Assembly (NCBI GenBank): GCA_008638415.1 | Contig: VWVT01000021.1 | Coordinates: 38,213 to 102,212 of the forward strand | Length of the DNA: 64,000 bases | Direction: 5' to 3' | Source: Nocardiopsis sinuspersici | Lineage (GTDB): Bacteria > Actinomycetota > Actinomycetes > Streptosporangiales > Streptosporangiaceae | In this document: one piece after another, positions 1 to 7,557 of the stretch | Layout: each line of letters starts with the position of its first letter | How positions within the stretch are numbered: the first letter of the stretch is position 1 | Notes under the pieces: model-generated | Seen by the model: the letters and a program-made list of their open reading frames with translations, nothing else | Told to the model about the DNA's origin: nothing | The model's database searches: none | Translations under genes and position numbers: made by a program

Positions 1-1484
1 TCGCGGACGGCGTTGATCTGCTCGGGCGTGATGAGGTCGGTCGGGCCGGTCGCCAGTGTCACCGAGTAATGGGTGGTGTTGCCGCCCGGTTGCGCGGCCT
101 GGGTCTTGTACAGCCCCCGACCTTCCATGACATATCCATGCGCGCAGGACATGAACGAGTTGCCGGTGAAATACACCGTGCCTTCGCGCCTGGCCAGCCA
201 GGTGTTGTTCGGTGTGCGCACACACCAGACCCGCCCTTCGTGGGGCTCGCGCAGGATGGTGAACTTCGCCTTCCTGGTTGCCGCGGCCTTGGGCGCGACG
301 TGGGTCTTACGGCGCAGTTCGACCTTCCACATGGGATACGGCGTCGAGGAGGTGGGCGGTCGGCGCCGTAGGGAGGTCGAGTATCCGGCGAGAGTCGCAG
401 CGAACTGGAACGCCTCGGCGGCGGCGCGGCTCTTCTGGCTGAGTGCCTGGGCGTTGTTCGTGCGGTTGCCGTGACCGTCTCCCAGTAGTGACGCCTCGAT
501 GAACAGGGAGAGTTGCTCCGCGGTCAACGATCGCAAGAACGCATGGGTGGGAATCCGTCCAGGGGCGTGTTCGATCAGAACACGGCCAGCGTCGGAGGAC
601 AGATGAAACTCGGCCAGGCTGCGGTTGCGGGCCTCGCGCCATCGCGGGATGCCGTCGGTGTTCGCACTTCTCCGGGGGAACCGTTCGCAGGGTGGTCCGA
701 AGGCGCCGTGCAGCGCGTTTCGAATCCTGGCCACACGGTCGGGATTCCTCGTCTCCGACTGATAGATGGCCACGCTGGTACCGGCCTTACGGCTTTTACC
801 CTGGAGTTTGATGTGCCCCTCAGTCCAGAACCAGGCCACCAGTTCCACGAGTGCGTTGGACCACTTGGGTTCGGTGGGCAGGTGAGCGCAGGGAGCCGAC
901 AAGGGAATTCGATCCCAGTAGCCAAGCGTGTCCGTGGTCGCCCACACCCGCTCATGTCCTTTGACACTGCGTGCCGTGCGGCCGGTTCGGGCCCATGTCC
1001 CGTCCTCGTTTTTTCGCCTTTCGGTTCCCGTGCGCCTGTAGTAGCGCTCTACGGGCCAGCGGTGGCCCGGGGTGGTCAGCGACGAGTGTTCGCGTCCCTC
1101 CATCCGCACCAGCTCCCGAGGCATGGCGGGAAAGACGTAGACGTGCTGGAGGGGCTGCCACTCCGACATCCCTGTCTCGTGGTTGAGGGTGAGAACGATG
1201 TCACCGGGGGAGATTTGGTCGAACGTCCGCCAACCGTCCTCGGTGAGGATCTCGGTTGCTTCGTCCACGCAGTATCCGATGCATGTCCATCCACGGGAGG
1301 GGCCCATGTGGAACGCGCGGGTGTTGCGCCAGTAGGTGAGGCAGGCCGAGTGGCTCTTCCCGGCGAGCCCCTGGTCACTGCCGTCGTAGTGGATGACCAG
1401 TCCTGACCTGGGGTCGGCGTAGGAAGCCTGGCACACGGGCCATCCGAGTTCGGACCGGGACACGTACTTGCTCGGTCGAGGCAT
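1..1484 (-). CDS. PGRP-type N-acetylmuramoyl-L-alanine amidase interrupted by an intein (3' end off window)
   Basis: I translated this minus-strand frame from the ATG at 1484-1482; an in-frame stop lies five codons upstream (1497-1499), and the frame stays open to the window edge. Residues 1-71 and the last 52 residues read as one peptidoglycan-recognition/amidase domain split by an insertion. The N-part has VIHYDGS (His32, likely first zinc ligand), KSHSAC and GWTCIGY. The C-part resumes with SFMSCAHGYVMEGRG and GGNTTHYSV. Rejoined, the junction reads IGYSFMSC, which matches the usual PGRP core (IGYsFlV...EGRG). The family cleaves the MurNAc-L-alanine bond of peptidoglycan; endolysin, autolysin or secreted lysin roles are all possible. 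No signal peptide is visible. The remaining zinc ligand and any cell-wall domain would lie beyond base 1. The intein must be removed for the fold to form. Confidence 0.85.
   Translation of the reverse strand, partial: MPRPSKYVSRSELGWPVCQASYADPRSGLVIHYDGSDQGLAGKSHSACLTYWRNTRAFHMGPSRGWTCIGYCVDEATEILTEDGWRTFDQISPGDIVLTLNHETGMSEWQPLQHVYVFPAMPRELVRMEGREHSSLTTPGHRWPVERYYRRTGTERRKNEDGTWARTGRTARSVKGHERVWATTDTLGYWDRIPLSAPCAHLPTEPKWSNALVELVAWFWTEGHIKLQGKSRKAGTSVAIYQSETRNPDRVARIRNALHGAFGPPCERFPRRSANTDGIPRWREARNRSLAEFHLSSDAGRVLIEHAPGRIPTHAFLRSLTAEQLSLFIEASLLGDGHGNRTNNAQALSQKSRAAAEAFQFAATLAGYSTSLRRRPPTSSTPYPMWKVELRRKTHVAPKAAATRKAKFTILREPHEGRVWCVRTPNNTWLARREGTVYFTGNSFMSCAHGYVMEGRGLYKTQAAQPGGNTTHYSVTLATGPTDLITPEQINAVR
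159..1271 (-). other. Intein (371 aa) with LAGLIDADG-type homing endonuclease
   Basis: The in-frame insertion begins at Cys1 (CVDEATEILTEDGWRTFDQI) and ends ...VYFTGN before Ser+1. Block A is at 1-13. Block B contains TPGH (Thr67, His70) followed by Trp72. Two endonuclease-like motifs follow: VAWFWTEGHIK (acidic Glu151) and EASLLGDGHG (Asp265). Block F is VWCVRTPNNTWLARR with Cys350, and block G is FTGN with terminal Asn371. The penultimate residue is Gly370 instead of the usual His, a known variant. Length and block order are typical of a full-size intein with endonuclease. Insertion is at a conserved core position of the host domain, as expected for inteins. GC over 1201-1260 is 37/60, visibly lower than in the genes that follow, which is consistent with transfer. 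Confidence 0.88.
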
Positions 1485-1638
1485 GAATCCATTGTGTCAA
1501 GGAAGCACTCCGCAGAGTGGCGAATCAATACTATTCGGTGGAAATTCCTTGCCCTGGTCCCCATGGTGTGGCGAATTCACCCTGCCCGGCTCCGACTGCG
1601 GCACGATGGGGGCCGATCCACCTCCGGGAGGTAAACCG

Positions 1639-3132
1639 GTGCTCTCCGCACACACCGTCAGCGTCGTCCGCGAAGCCGAGTCCGCGCTCATGGCGCGCGT
1701 CCCCGACGGAACCCTCATGCGCAGGGCCGCGACCGGGCTCGCCGCGGAGTGCGCCCGGCTCCTGCCCCGTGTGTACGGCGCGCGGGTCGTCCTCCTGGTC
1801 GGCGGCGGCGACAACGGCGGCGACGCCCTGTACGCGGGTGCGAACCTCGCCGCACGGGGAGCCTCCGTACACGCCCTGCTCGCGGGAAGGGGCCTCCACC
1901 AGGACGGCGCCATCGCCCTGCGTGCGGCGGGCGGCCGGACCCGGTGGTTCACCGACGCGATGGCCGACGAGACCGACCTGTTCGACGCCGACCTCATCGT
2001 CGACGGACTCCTCGGTATCGGCGGGCGCGGGGGGCTGCGCGAGCCGCACGCCACCCTGGCCCTGCTCGCCGCGAACGCACCCGCTCCCGTGGTCGCGGTC
2101 GACCTGCCCAGCGGGGTGGACGCCGACACCGGCGAGGTCTCCGGACACGCCGTCCGCGCCGACGTCACCGTCACCTTCGGCACCCACAAGCCGGGCCTGT
2201 TCGTCGACCCGGGAGCCGACCGCGCGGGCCGGATCCACCTCGTGGACATCGGGCTGGCCCCCGAGCTGCCCGGGCCCGCCCTGGTCCGTCCACAGCCTGT
2301 GGACATCGCCTCGCTCCTGCCGGTCCACGGCGCCGAGACCGACAAGTACCGCCGGGGTGTGCTCGAGATCCGCGCGGGCTCCGACCGGTACCGGGGCGCC
2401 GCCGTCCTGTGCGTCGGGGGAGCGCTGCGCACCGGGGTCGGGATGGTCCGCTACGGGGGCGGACTGCGCGTCGTCGACCAGGTGCTCTCCCAGTGGCCGG
2501 AGACCGTCGCCAGACTCCTCGACCCGCAGAGCAGCACCGACCTGTCACCCGGTCGGGCCTCCGCCGTCGTCATCGGCTCCGGACGCGGTACGCACCCGGC
2601 CAACTCCGACGAGCTCTACTCGGTCCTGGAGAGCGACCTGCCGGTACTCGTCGACGCCGACGGGCTCACCCTGCTCACGGGGGACGGGGGCGCCGCGCTG
2701 GCCGAACTGCTCTGCGAGCGGACGGCGCACACGCTGCTGACCCCGCACGCCGGGGAACTGGCCCGGTTGATGGAGGCCGACCGGGGCGACGTGGAGGCGC
2801 GCCGCCTGGAGCACGCGGCCCGTGCCCGCGACCGCTTCGGGTGCACGGTCCTGCTCAAGGGGTCGACCACGGTGATCGCGCACCCGGGCGCGCCCGTGGT
2901 GGTCAACCCGACGGGTACGCCGCTGCTGGCCACGGCCGGGACCGGTGACGTGCTGTCGGGGGCGGTCGGCGCGTTCCTGGCCTCCGGGCTGCCCGCTCGT
3001 GAGGCCGCGATGTGCGGCGCCTACGTACACGGACGCGCCGCCACGCTCGCCCGGGGCGGCGCGCCGATCAGCGCGTCCGACCTGTTGGACGCGCTGCCCC
3101 TCGCGATCCAGGAGGCCCACCGGGCCGTCTGA
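1639..3132 (+). CDS. nnr: Bifunctional NAD(P)HX epimerase / ADP-dependent NAD(P)HX dehydratase
   Basis: Repairs hydrated nicotinamide cofactors: the N-domain epimerises R/S-NAD(P)HX and the C-domain dehydrates S-NAD(P)HX using ADP. The 497-residue product has the usual two-domain length. The YjeF_N motif GGGDNGGDALYAGANL starts near residue 55. The carbohydrate-kinase-like C-domain carries DADGLTLLT, LLTPHAGELARL and, near 423-440, NPTGTPLLATAGTGDVLSG, the ribokinase-type anion-hole region. I chose the GTG at 1639 because GGGAGGT lies seven bases upstream; an upstream in-frame ATG at 1606 lacks such a site. The gene faces the amidase gene divergently and converges on the PIN toxin gene 14 bases downstream. 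Soluble and cytoplasmic. Confidence 0.93.
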   Translation: MLSAHTVSVVREAESALMARVPDGTLMRRAATGLAAECARLLPRVYGARVVLLVGGGDNGGDALYAGANLAARGASVHALLAGRGLHQDGAIALRAAGGRTRWFTDAMADETDLFDADLIVDGLLGIGGRGGLREPHATLALLAANAPAPVVAVDLPSGVDADTGEVSGHAVRADVTVTFGTHKPGLFVDPGADRAGRIHLVDIGLAPELPGPALVRPQPVDIASLLPVHGAETDKYRRGVLEIRAGSDRYRGAAVLCVGGALRTGVGMVRYGGGLRVVDQVLSQWPETVARLLDPQSSTDLSPGRASAVVIGSGRGTHPANSDELYSVLESDLPVLVDADGLTLLTGDGGAALAELLCERTAHTLLTPHAGELARLMEADRGDVEARRLEHAARARDRFGCTVLLKGSTTVIAHPGAPVVVNPTGTPLLATAGTGDVLSGAVGAFLASGLPAREAAMCGAYVHGRAATLARGGAPISASDLLDALPLAIQEAHRAV

Positions 3133-3146
3133 GATCCGTACCGGCC

Positions 3147-3632
3147 CTATACGGGAGCCACGTGGACGCCGTCGGTGCCGATGGCACGGAGGTAAGCGCT
3201 GATGTCCTCGGGATCGCTGGTGAAGACTACGGCTTCGAGGTGCTTTGCCGCATTCCACGCGACTAGTGCGTCCACGGCGTCGGGACGCTTCTTCGGCGGT
3301 AGATCCGCTGTTTCCAGGAGGACGCCGATACGCCGCCAGTCGGTGGTGTCCGGCGGGGTGGAGCACAGGATGCAGGTGACCTGACCGACGCGGGTGGGCC
3401 GCAGCGCGGGGGCTGAGGACCTGGCCTGGGGAACTGTGCACTCCTTGAGCACGCGGCTCAGGGCATACACGGTGGCCGGGTCGGAACGCCATGCCTGGGC
3501 CAGGACCGGGCCTGGAACGATCGGGCGGTGCGGAGTCCTTCCGAGACCTCGGTGTATCTGTATTGCCTTGGTCTTGCCCGAGGCCAGGGCGATGAGCATG
3601 CCGGTGTCGTACACCGGGACCAGAGTGGTCAT
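3147..3632 (-). CDS. PIN-domain toxin (VapC-like)
   Basis: This 161-residue protein has PIN features: VYDTGMLIAL with Asp9 near the N-terminus, a central acidic helix (RPDAVDALVAWNAA) and a C-terminal VVFTSDPEDI, giving the set of acidic residues that bind metal in these ribonucleases. VapC-type toxins cleave RNA, often tRNA, and are held inactive by their antitoxin. Its ATG overlaps the stop of the upstream antitoxin gene by four bases (ATGA at 3629-3632), so the two are translationally coupled. The protein is longer than the commonest VapC (about 130 residues). RNA target unknown. Confidence 0.8.
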   Translation of the reverse strand: MTTLVPVYDTGMLIALASGKTKAIQIHRGLGRTPHRPIVPGPVLAQAWRSDPATVYALSRVLKECTVPQARSSAPALRPTRVGQVTCILCSTPPDTTDWRRIGVLLETADLPPKKRPDAVDALVAWNAAKHLEAVVFTSDPEDISAYLRAIGTDGVHVAPV

Positions 3633-3946
3633 GCGACCTGACCTGGGTTCTGCTCGGCTTCGTCGCCGTAGACCAGGCGCATGGCGTCGGCAACCTCACG
3701 GCGCTCGCCTTCGGACAGTTCCGTCGCGTCGTCGGCCGGTGTGTACCCGGTGGCCCGGGTCTCCGCCTTGGCGATGAGGGCATCGATCCCGGAGAAGACC
3801 TCGTCAGCGGCCTCGGCCTCGGCCATCTGGCGGGTCGCGGCGTTCACCATGTACGAGGAGACGTCCATGCCCGCCCGTTCCGCGTGCGCTCTGACACGCT
3901 CCGCGTGTTCGGGGGCGAGGCTGATGCTGATGCGTACCTTGCTCAT
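3629..3946 (-). CDS. Ribbon-helix-helix antitoxin
   Basis: A 105-residue protein starting MSKVRISISLAPEHAERVRAHA, a typical RHH beta-strand then helix, followed by MDVSSYMVNAAT for the second helix. The acidic C-terminal half (DEVFSGIDALIAKAE...) would be the toxin-binding tail. First gene of the two-gene operon with the PIN toxin. No Shine-Dalgarno sequence precedes the ATG. The operator palindrome ends only 10 bases upstream of the start, so the mRNA may be leaderless and the pair autoregulated. The family assignment is by pattern; the pairing is supported by the four-base overlap. Confidence 0.8.
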   Translation of the reverse strand: MSKVRISISLAPEHAERVRAHAERAGMDVSSYMVNAATRQMAEAEAADEVFSGIDALIAKAETRATGYTPADDATELSEGERREVADAMRLVYGDEAEQNPGQVA

Positions 3947-3955
3947 ACAGTGATG

Positions 3956-3971
3956 GTAATACTCGTATTAC
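3956..3971. promoter_or_regulatory. Palindromic operator of the toxin-antitoxin operon
   Basis: Perfect inverted repeat GTAATAC-TC-GTATTAC with 7-base arms, directly upstream of the antitoxin ATG. It overlaps the only -10-like sequence on that strand (TATTAC). Position and symmetry fit binding by an RHH dimer pair. Confidence 0.65.
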
Positions 3972-4019
3972 GCTGTGTCCATGATACTCCTCGATCCGGC
4001 CGGTCGCGGGAAGCGCCGC

Positions 4020-4508
4020 TCAGCGGAGGCGGGCGGCGTCGATGCCGCGCTGCACGATGTCGGTAATGAAGTAGTCGCCGGGGTCGCGCTCGTCGCGCAG
4101 CCGGTGCACCAGGGAGTCGTCCACCCACATGAACTCGGTGTGCTTGCCCGGCTCCAGCCGCGGCGCGTCCAGGTCGCCCTCCACCCGCACCAGGTAGTCC
4201 ACCTCGTGCCGGGTCACGCCGTCTCCGGGGTCCCAGTCCAGCCGGAACAGCTCGGCCAGCACCTCGGTCAGCCTCCAGCCGGTCTCCTCCTCCACCTCGC
4301 GCGCCAGTCCTTCGAGCATGCCCTCACCGCGTTCGACATGCCCGCCGACGATGTCCCAGCAGTCCGGGAACACCCTCCGGGTGGGGGACCGCCGCTGCGC
4401 GAAGACCCTGCCCCGGTCGTCGGCGATGACCGCGCCCGCCACGTGGGTCCGCCCGTCGGAGGTGTCCGGGAAACCGATCCCCGGAGCCACCGTGATACCG
4501 CTGCTCAT
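4020..4508 (-). CDS. Nudix hydrolase
   Basis: 162 residues. The Nudix box is intact: GGHVERGEGMLEGLAREVEE followed by ETGW, matching GX5EX7REUXEEXGU. The family hydrolyses nucleoside diphosphates linked to another group; the substrate cannot be told from the sequence. I start at ATG 4508 because it overlaps the TetR stop by four bases, giving a coupled TetR-Nudix operon. A larger open frame upstream is the shadow of the TetR gene. Preceding HVAGAVIADDRGRVFAQRR is the usual N-terminal strand of the fold. Confidence 0.9.
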   Translation of the reverse strand: MSSGITVAPGIGFPDTSDGRTHVAGAVIADDRGRVFAQRRSPTRRVFPDCWDIVGGHVERGEGMLEGLAREVEEETGWRLTEVLAELFRLDWDPGDGVTRHEVDYLVRVEGDLDAPRLEPGKHTEFMWVDDSLVHRLRDERDPGDYFITDIVQRGIDAARLR

Positions 4509-5170
4509 GCGCCCTCCTCCTCGTCCGGGGGCCAGCCTACGTTCCCGCCCCGGCGGGGCAGGCGCAGGGTGAGCAGCTTCGCCCGGGGAGCCAGTCCCGC
4601 GGCCAGCCCGAAGACCGCCTCGGTGCGCGAGTGGTCCTCGTCGAGCACCGAGAACAGGTTCACGCCCAGGTAGAACGTGATCGCCCCGTAGGCCACCTCG
4701 CGGGCGGGCAGCAGCCTGCCCAGGGCGGATCCGCCCAGCACCCGGTTCCACTCGTGCTCGATGAAGGCGATCCACGGTTCGGAGCGGGCCCGGATCTCCT
4801 CGCGCAGCTCCGGCTTGGTGACGGCGGCGGCCACCAGCTCGGAGAACTCGGTGACGTAGCCGCGCTCCAGGTCGGTCCGGTAGATCCGCATGGCCGCCTC
4901 CACCAGCTCCTCCAGGGTGCCCGCCCGTGCGGTGACCTCCCGGTACATGGCCATGCGCTCGGCGCTGGAGCGGTCCAACGCGGCCAGCAGCAGCTGGTCG
5001 ACCCCGCCGAAGTGGTAGAAGACCAGCGCCGAGTTGGCCTCCGCGCGTGTGGCGATGGCCCGCGCCGACGCCCCGGCGTACCCCTCCTCGCGCAGCACCT
5101 CGCCGGCGGCGGCGAGCAGCCGCTCCTTGGTCTCCTCGCTCGTGCGCCGTCCTCCGCCGCTTCTGGCCAT
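4505..5170 (-). CDS. TetR-family transcriptional regulator
   Basis: 221 residues. The N-terminal helix-turn-helix spans about 12-58 (ERLLAAAGEVLREEG, then [21 protein letters not shown]). The rest is a helical ligand-binding domain. It faces the membrane-protein operon starting at 5261, with an 18-base palindrome in the shared 90-base gap, so it probably represses itself and that operon. It is the first gene of an operon with the Nudix hydrolase. The YHFGGVDQLLLAALD motif after the recognition helix is characteristic. Ligand unknown. Confidence 0.92.
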   Translation of the reverse strand: MARSGGGRRTSEETKERLLAAAGEVLREEGYAGASARAIATRAEANSALVFYHFGGVDQLLLAALDRSSAERMAMYREVTARAGTLEELVEAAMRIYRTDLERGYVTEFSELVAAAVTKPELREEIRARSEPWIAFIEHEWNRVLGGSALGRLLPAREVAYGAITFYLGVNLFSVLDEDHSRTEAVFGLAAGLAPRAKLLTLRLPRRGGNVGWPPDEEEGA

Positions 5171-5207
5171 GACCCTCCTTGCTCTCGGTCAGGTTTTCAT
5201 CATACGG

Positions 5208-5225
5208 TTTAATCAAGTGATTAAA
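5208..5225. promoter_or_regulatory. TetR operator palindrome
   Basis: Perfect inverted repeat TTTAATCA-AG-TGATTAAA in the divergent gap between the TetR gene and the membrane-protein operon. This AT-rich site stands out in a GC-rich region and sits where both promoters should lie. Confidence 0.7.
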
Positions 5226-5260
5226 TCAATCGTTTTAATCGCATGTCGAAGGAGTCCCCC

Positions 5261-6205
5261 GTGCCCCGAAGCGATGTCCCCTCCTCCTCAAGGGCGCGCT
5301 GGCTGCTCGCCGGGCTGGTCCTGGCCGCCTTCGCAGCCCTGTTGGCCCTGCGGATCCACCATTGGGGCGGCCTGGACCAGACCGCCCTGTTCTACGTCGG
5401 CCTGCCCGCGACGATCGCCCTGCTCGTGGTGTTCACCGTGCGGGCCCGGAGCGCCGTCGGCATCGCCATGGCCGGCACCACCGTCGGCCTGGCCCTGGCC
5501 GGGCCCCTGCTCGGAGAGGGGCTGGTGTGCCTGCTCGTCGCCGCGCCCCTGATCTACGGGGTCGTCGCCCTGGTCGCCTGGGTGGCGACGCTGGTCCTGG
5601 GCGGGGGCGACCGCTCCCAGCACGCCCTGCTCTCGGTACCGCTGCTGTTCGTGCTCGCCCTGGAGGGCGTCGCCGGGACCTCCCTGCTGCCCAGGGCCGG
5701 CACGGGGGAGGGCCACACCGTGGTCTCCGCCCCGGCTGAGAACGTCGCGGCGGCCCTGGCCGCCCCGCCCGAGTACGGTGCCCCCGACGCGCTCTTCCTG
5801 CGCGCGGTCCCCTTCCCGCGCCCCGTCTCGGCGGTCGGCGAGGGCCTGGAGGTCGGCGACACCCGGCTCGTCCGCTTCACCCCGCGCCGCACGCTGCGGT
5901 CGGGCGCCGAACCCACCCCGCGCCACATGGAGCTGAGGATCGTGGAGAGCGAGATCCGCGGGGACGGCGGCCGGGTGGTGTTCGAGGTGGTCGAGGACAC
6001 CGCCTTCGCGAACTGGATGGACATGCGCCGCGCCGAGGCCGTGTGGCGGGCCGAGGACGCGGGGACACGGCTGACCTGGTCCATCGACTACGAACGCACC
6101 TACGAGCCGTCCTGGTACTTCGGCCCGATCCAGTCCTACGCCACCGGTCTGGCCGCCGAGTACCTCGCCGCGACCTTCGGGTCCGCCGCGCTCGGGGACT
6201 CCTGA
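5261..6205 (+). CDS. Membrane protein with C-terminal START/SRPBCC-like domain
   Basis: 314 residues. The first 130 or so contain four to five hydrophobic segments (WLLAGLVLAAFAALLAL, TIALLVVFTV, LICG-like stretches, LLSVPLLFVLALEGVAG). The C-terminal half is soluble and resembles a polyketide-cyclase/START fold (HMELRIVESEIRGDGGRVVF, then RLTWSIDYERTYEPSWYFGP). I prefer the GTG at 5261, which has GAAGGAG six bases upstream; an in-frame ATG at 5243 has no ribosome site. It overlaps the next gene by one base (TGATG), forming an operon, and is likely controlled by the divergent TetR. Function not recognised. Confidence 0.75.
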   Translation: MPRSDVPSSSRARWLLAGLVLAAFAALLALRIHHWGGLDQTALFYVGLPATIALLVVFTVRARSAVGIAMAGTTVGLALAGPLLGEGLVCLLVAAPLIYGVVALVAWVATLVLGGGDRSQHALLSVPLLFVLALEGVAGTSLLPRAGTGEGHTVVSAPAENVAAALAAPPEYGAPDALFLRAVPFPRPVSAVGEGLEVGDTRLVRFTPRRTLRSGAEPTPRHMELRIVESEIRGDGGRVVFEVVEDTAFANWMDMRRAEAVWRAEDAGTRLTWSIDYERTYEPSWYFGPIQSYATGLAAEYLAATFGSAALGDS

Positions 6206-7500
6206 TGGGTCCGGAGACCCCCGCGGTCCTGGTCCGCGGCGTCGGACTGTTCGCCCCGCTGCTGCCCGTGATCGGGCTGTGCCTGTGGCGTGCGCCCCGG
6301 CAGCGCGAGATCGCGGCGATGATCGTGGCGGGGGCGTGGTCCCTGCTCACACTCGTCCCGCTCAACCTGTACGCACTGCACGCGGGCTGGTGGTCCTTCC
6401 ACGCCGAGGGCGCCGTGTGGCTCGGGATCCCCGTCGACCTGCTGCTCGCATGGGCGGTGCTGTGGGGCGTCCTGCCCGCGCTGCTGCTGCGCCTCCTGCC
6501 GGTTCCGCTGCTCACCGGCCTGCTCGTGTGGGTGGACGTCATCGTCATGCCGCTCGCCGAACCCGTCGTGGTGCTGGGTTCCCGGTGGCTGCTCGGCGAG
6601 TTCGCCGGTTCCGCGCTGTGCCTGATCCCCGCGCTGCTGCTGGCCTACTGGACCCGTACCGGCCAACTGGTCCACGCCCGGACGTGGGCCCAGGCGGTGC
6701 TCGCGTTCGGCCTCATGGTCGCCGCGCCGCTGGCCGCACTGGGGGCACTGCCCGAGCCCGGCACGGCCTTCGCCGCCGCCCAGGTCCTCGCGCTGGTGTG
6801 CCTGCCGGGCCTGGCGGCGGCCCGCGAGTTCGCCCTGGTGGGCGGCGGTACCCCGCTGCCCTTCGATCCGCCGTCCCGGCTGGTCACCAGCGGCCCCTAC
6901 GCCTACCTGCGCAACCCGATGCAGACCGCGGTCGTCGCCCTCTACCTGGTCCTGTCCCCGGTCACGGGCGACCCGTGGCCGCTGGCCGGCGCGCTGGCCG
7001 CGTTCGTCTACGGCGCCGGGTTCGCCCAATGGCACGAGGGGGGCCGGTTGCGCGAGGCGTTCGGGCGGGACTGGGAGGCCTACCGGTCGGGCGTGCGCTC
7101 CTGGCTGCCCCTGTGGCGCCCGTGGCAGGGCCGGACGCCGGGCACCCTGTACGTGGCGTCGGACTGCGACATGTGCCGGGGCCTGGGCGGCTGGCTCGCC
7201 GCCCGCGCGCCCGTGGCGCTGGAGCCGAGGCCGGCGGCGGAGCACACCGAGGTGCTGTACCGGCTGACCTACGAGACCCCCGACGGGCTCCGCTGGAGCG
7301 GGGTCCGCGCGCTGGCCCGGGCGCTCGAACACCTCCACCTGGGGTGGGCGCTCGTCGGCTGGGCGATCGACCTGCCCGGACCGCGCCACGTCGCGCAGTT
7401 GTGCGCCGACGCCTTCGGCGCCGGACCCCGTCCGTCCCGGGAACCCCTCGGTGAACCGGAGAGGGAGGGGGAGGCGCCCACGCGCGGCACCGGGGTGTGA
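6205..7500 (+). CDS. Isoprenylcysteine methyltransferase-like membrane protein fused to a DCC/thioredoxin-like domain
   Basis: 431 residues. The N-terminal 220 or so hold about seven membrane segments. Next comes an ICMT/phospholipid-methyltransferase signature: GPYAYLRNPMQTAVVALY then FGRDWEAYRSGVRSWLP (about 230-300), the SAM-binding region of this integral-membrane family. The tail begins TLYVASDCDMCRGLGGWLAA, like the DCC (YuxK) thiol-oxidoreductase family, with a C-x-x-C spacing (CDMC). The start is the ATG overlapping the previous stop, so the two are coupled. The substrate is unknown; no prenylated-protein partner is visible. The fusion is unusual. Confidence 0.7.
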   Translation: MGPETPAVLVRGVGLFAPLLPVIGLCLWRAPRQREIAAMIVAGAWSLLTLVPLNLYALHAGWWSFHAEGAVWLGIPVDLLLAWAVLWGVLPALLLRLLPVPLLTGLLVWVDVIVMPLAEPVVVLGSRWLLGEFAGSALCLIPALLLAYWTRTGQLVHARTWAQAVLAFGLMVAAPLAALGALPEPGTAFAAAQVLALVCLPGLAAAREFALVGGGTPLPFDPPSRLVTSGPYAYLRNPMQTAVVALYLVLSPVTGDPWPLAGALAAFVYGAGFAQWHEGGRLREAFGRDWEAYRSGVRSWLPLWRPWQGRTPGTLYVASDCDMCRGLGGWLAARAPVALEPRPAAEHTEVLYRLTYETPDGLRWSGVRALARALEHLHLGWALVGWAIDLPGPRHVAQLCADAFGAGPRPSREPLGEPEREGEAPTRGTGV

Positions 7501-7557
7501 GGTCGGGCGCCGGACGCACCAGGAACCGGCGGAGCGCCCGGCCGCGTTAGCGTGTCC

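Noticed and set aside
69-1406. Several plus- and minus-strand open frames of 60-300 residues over the intein gene
   Set aside because: They lack motifs and codon bias; the minus-strand frame in codon positions 3k to 3k+2 reads a coherent amidase-intein protein.
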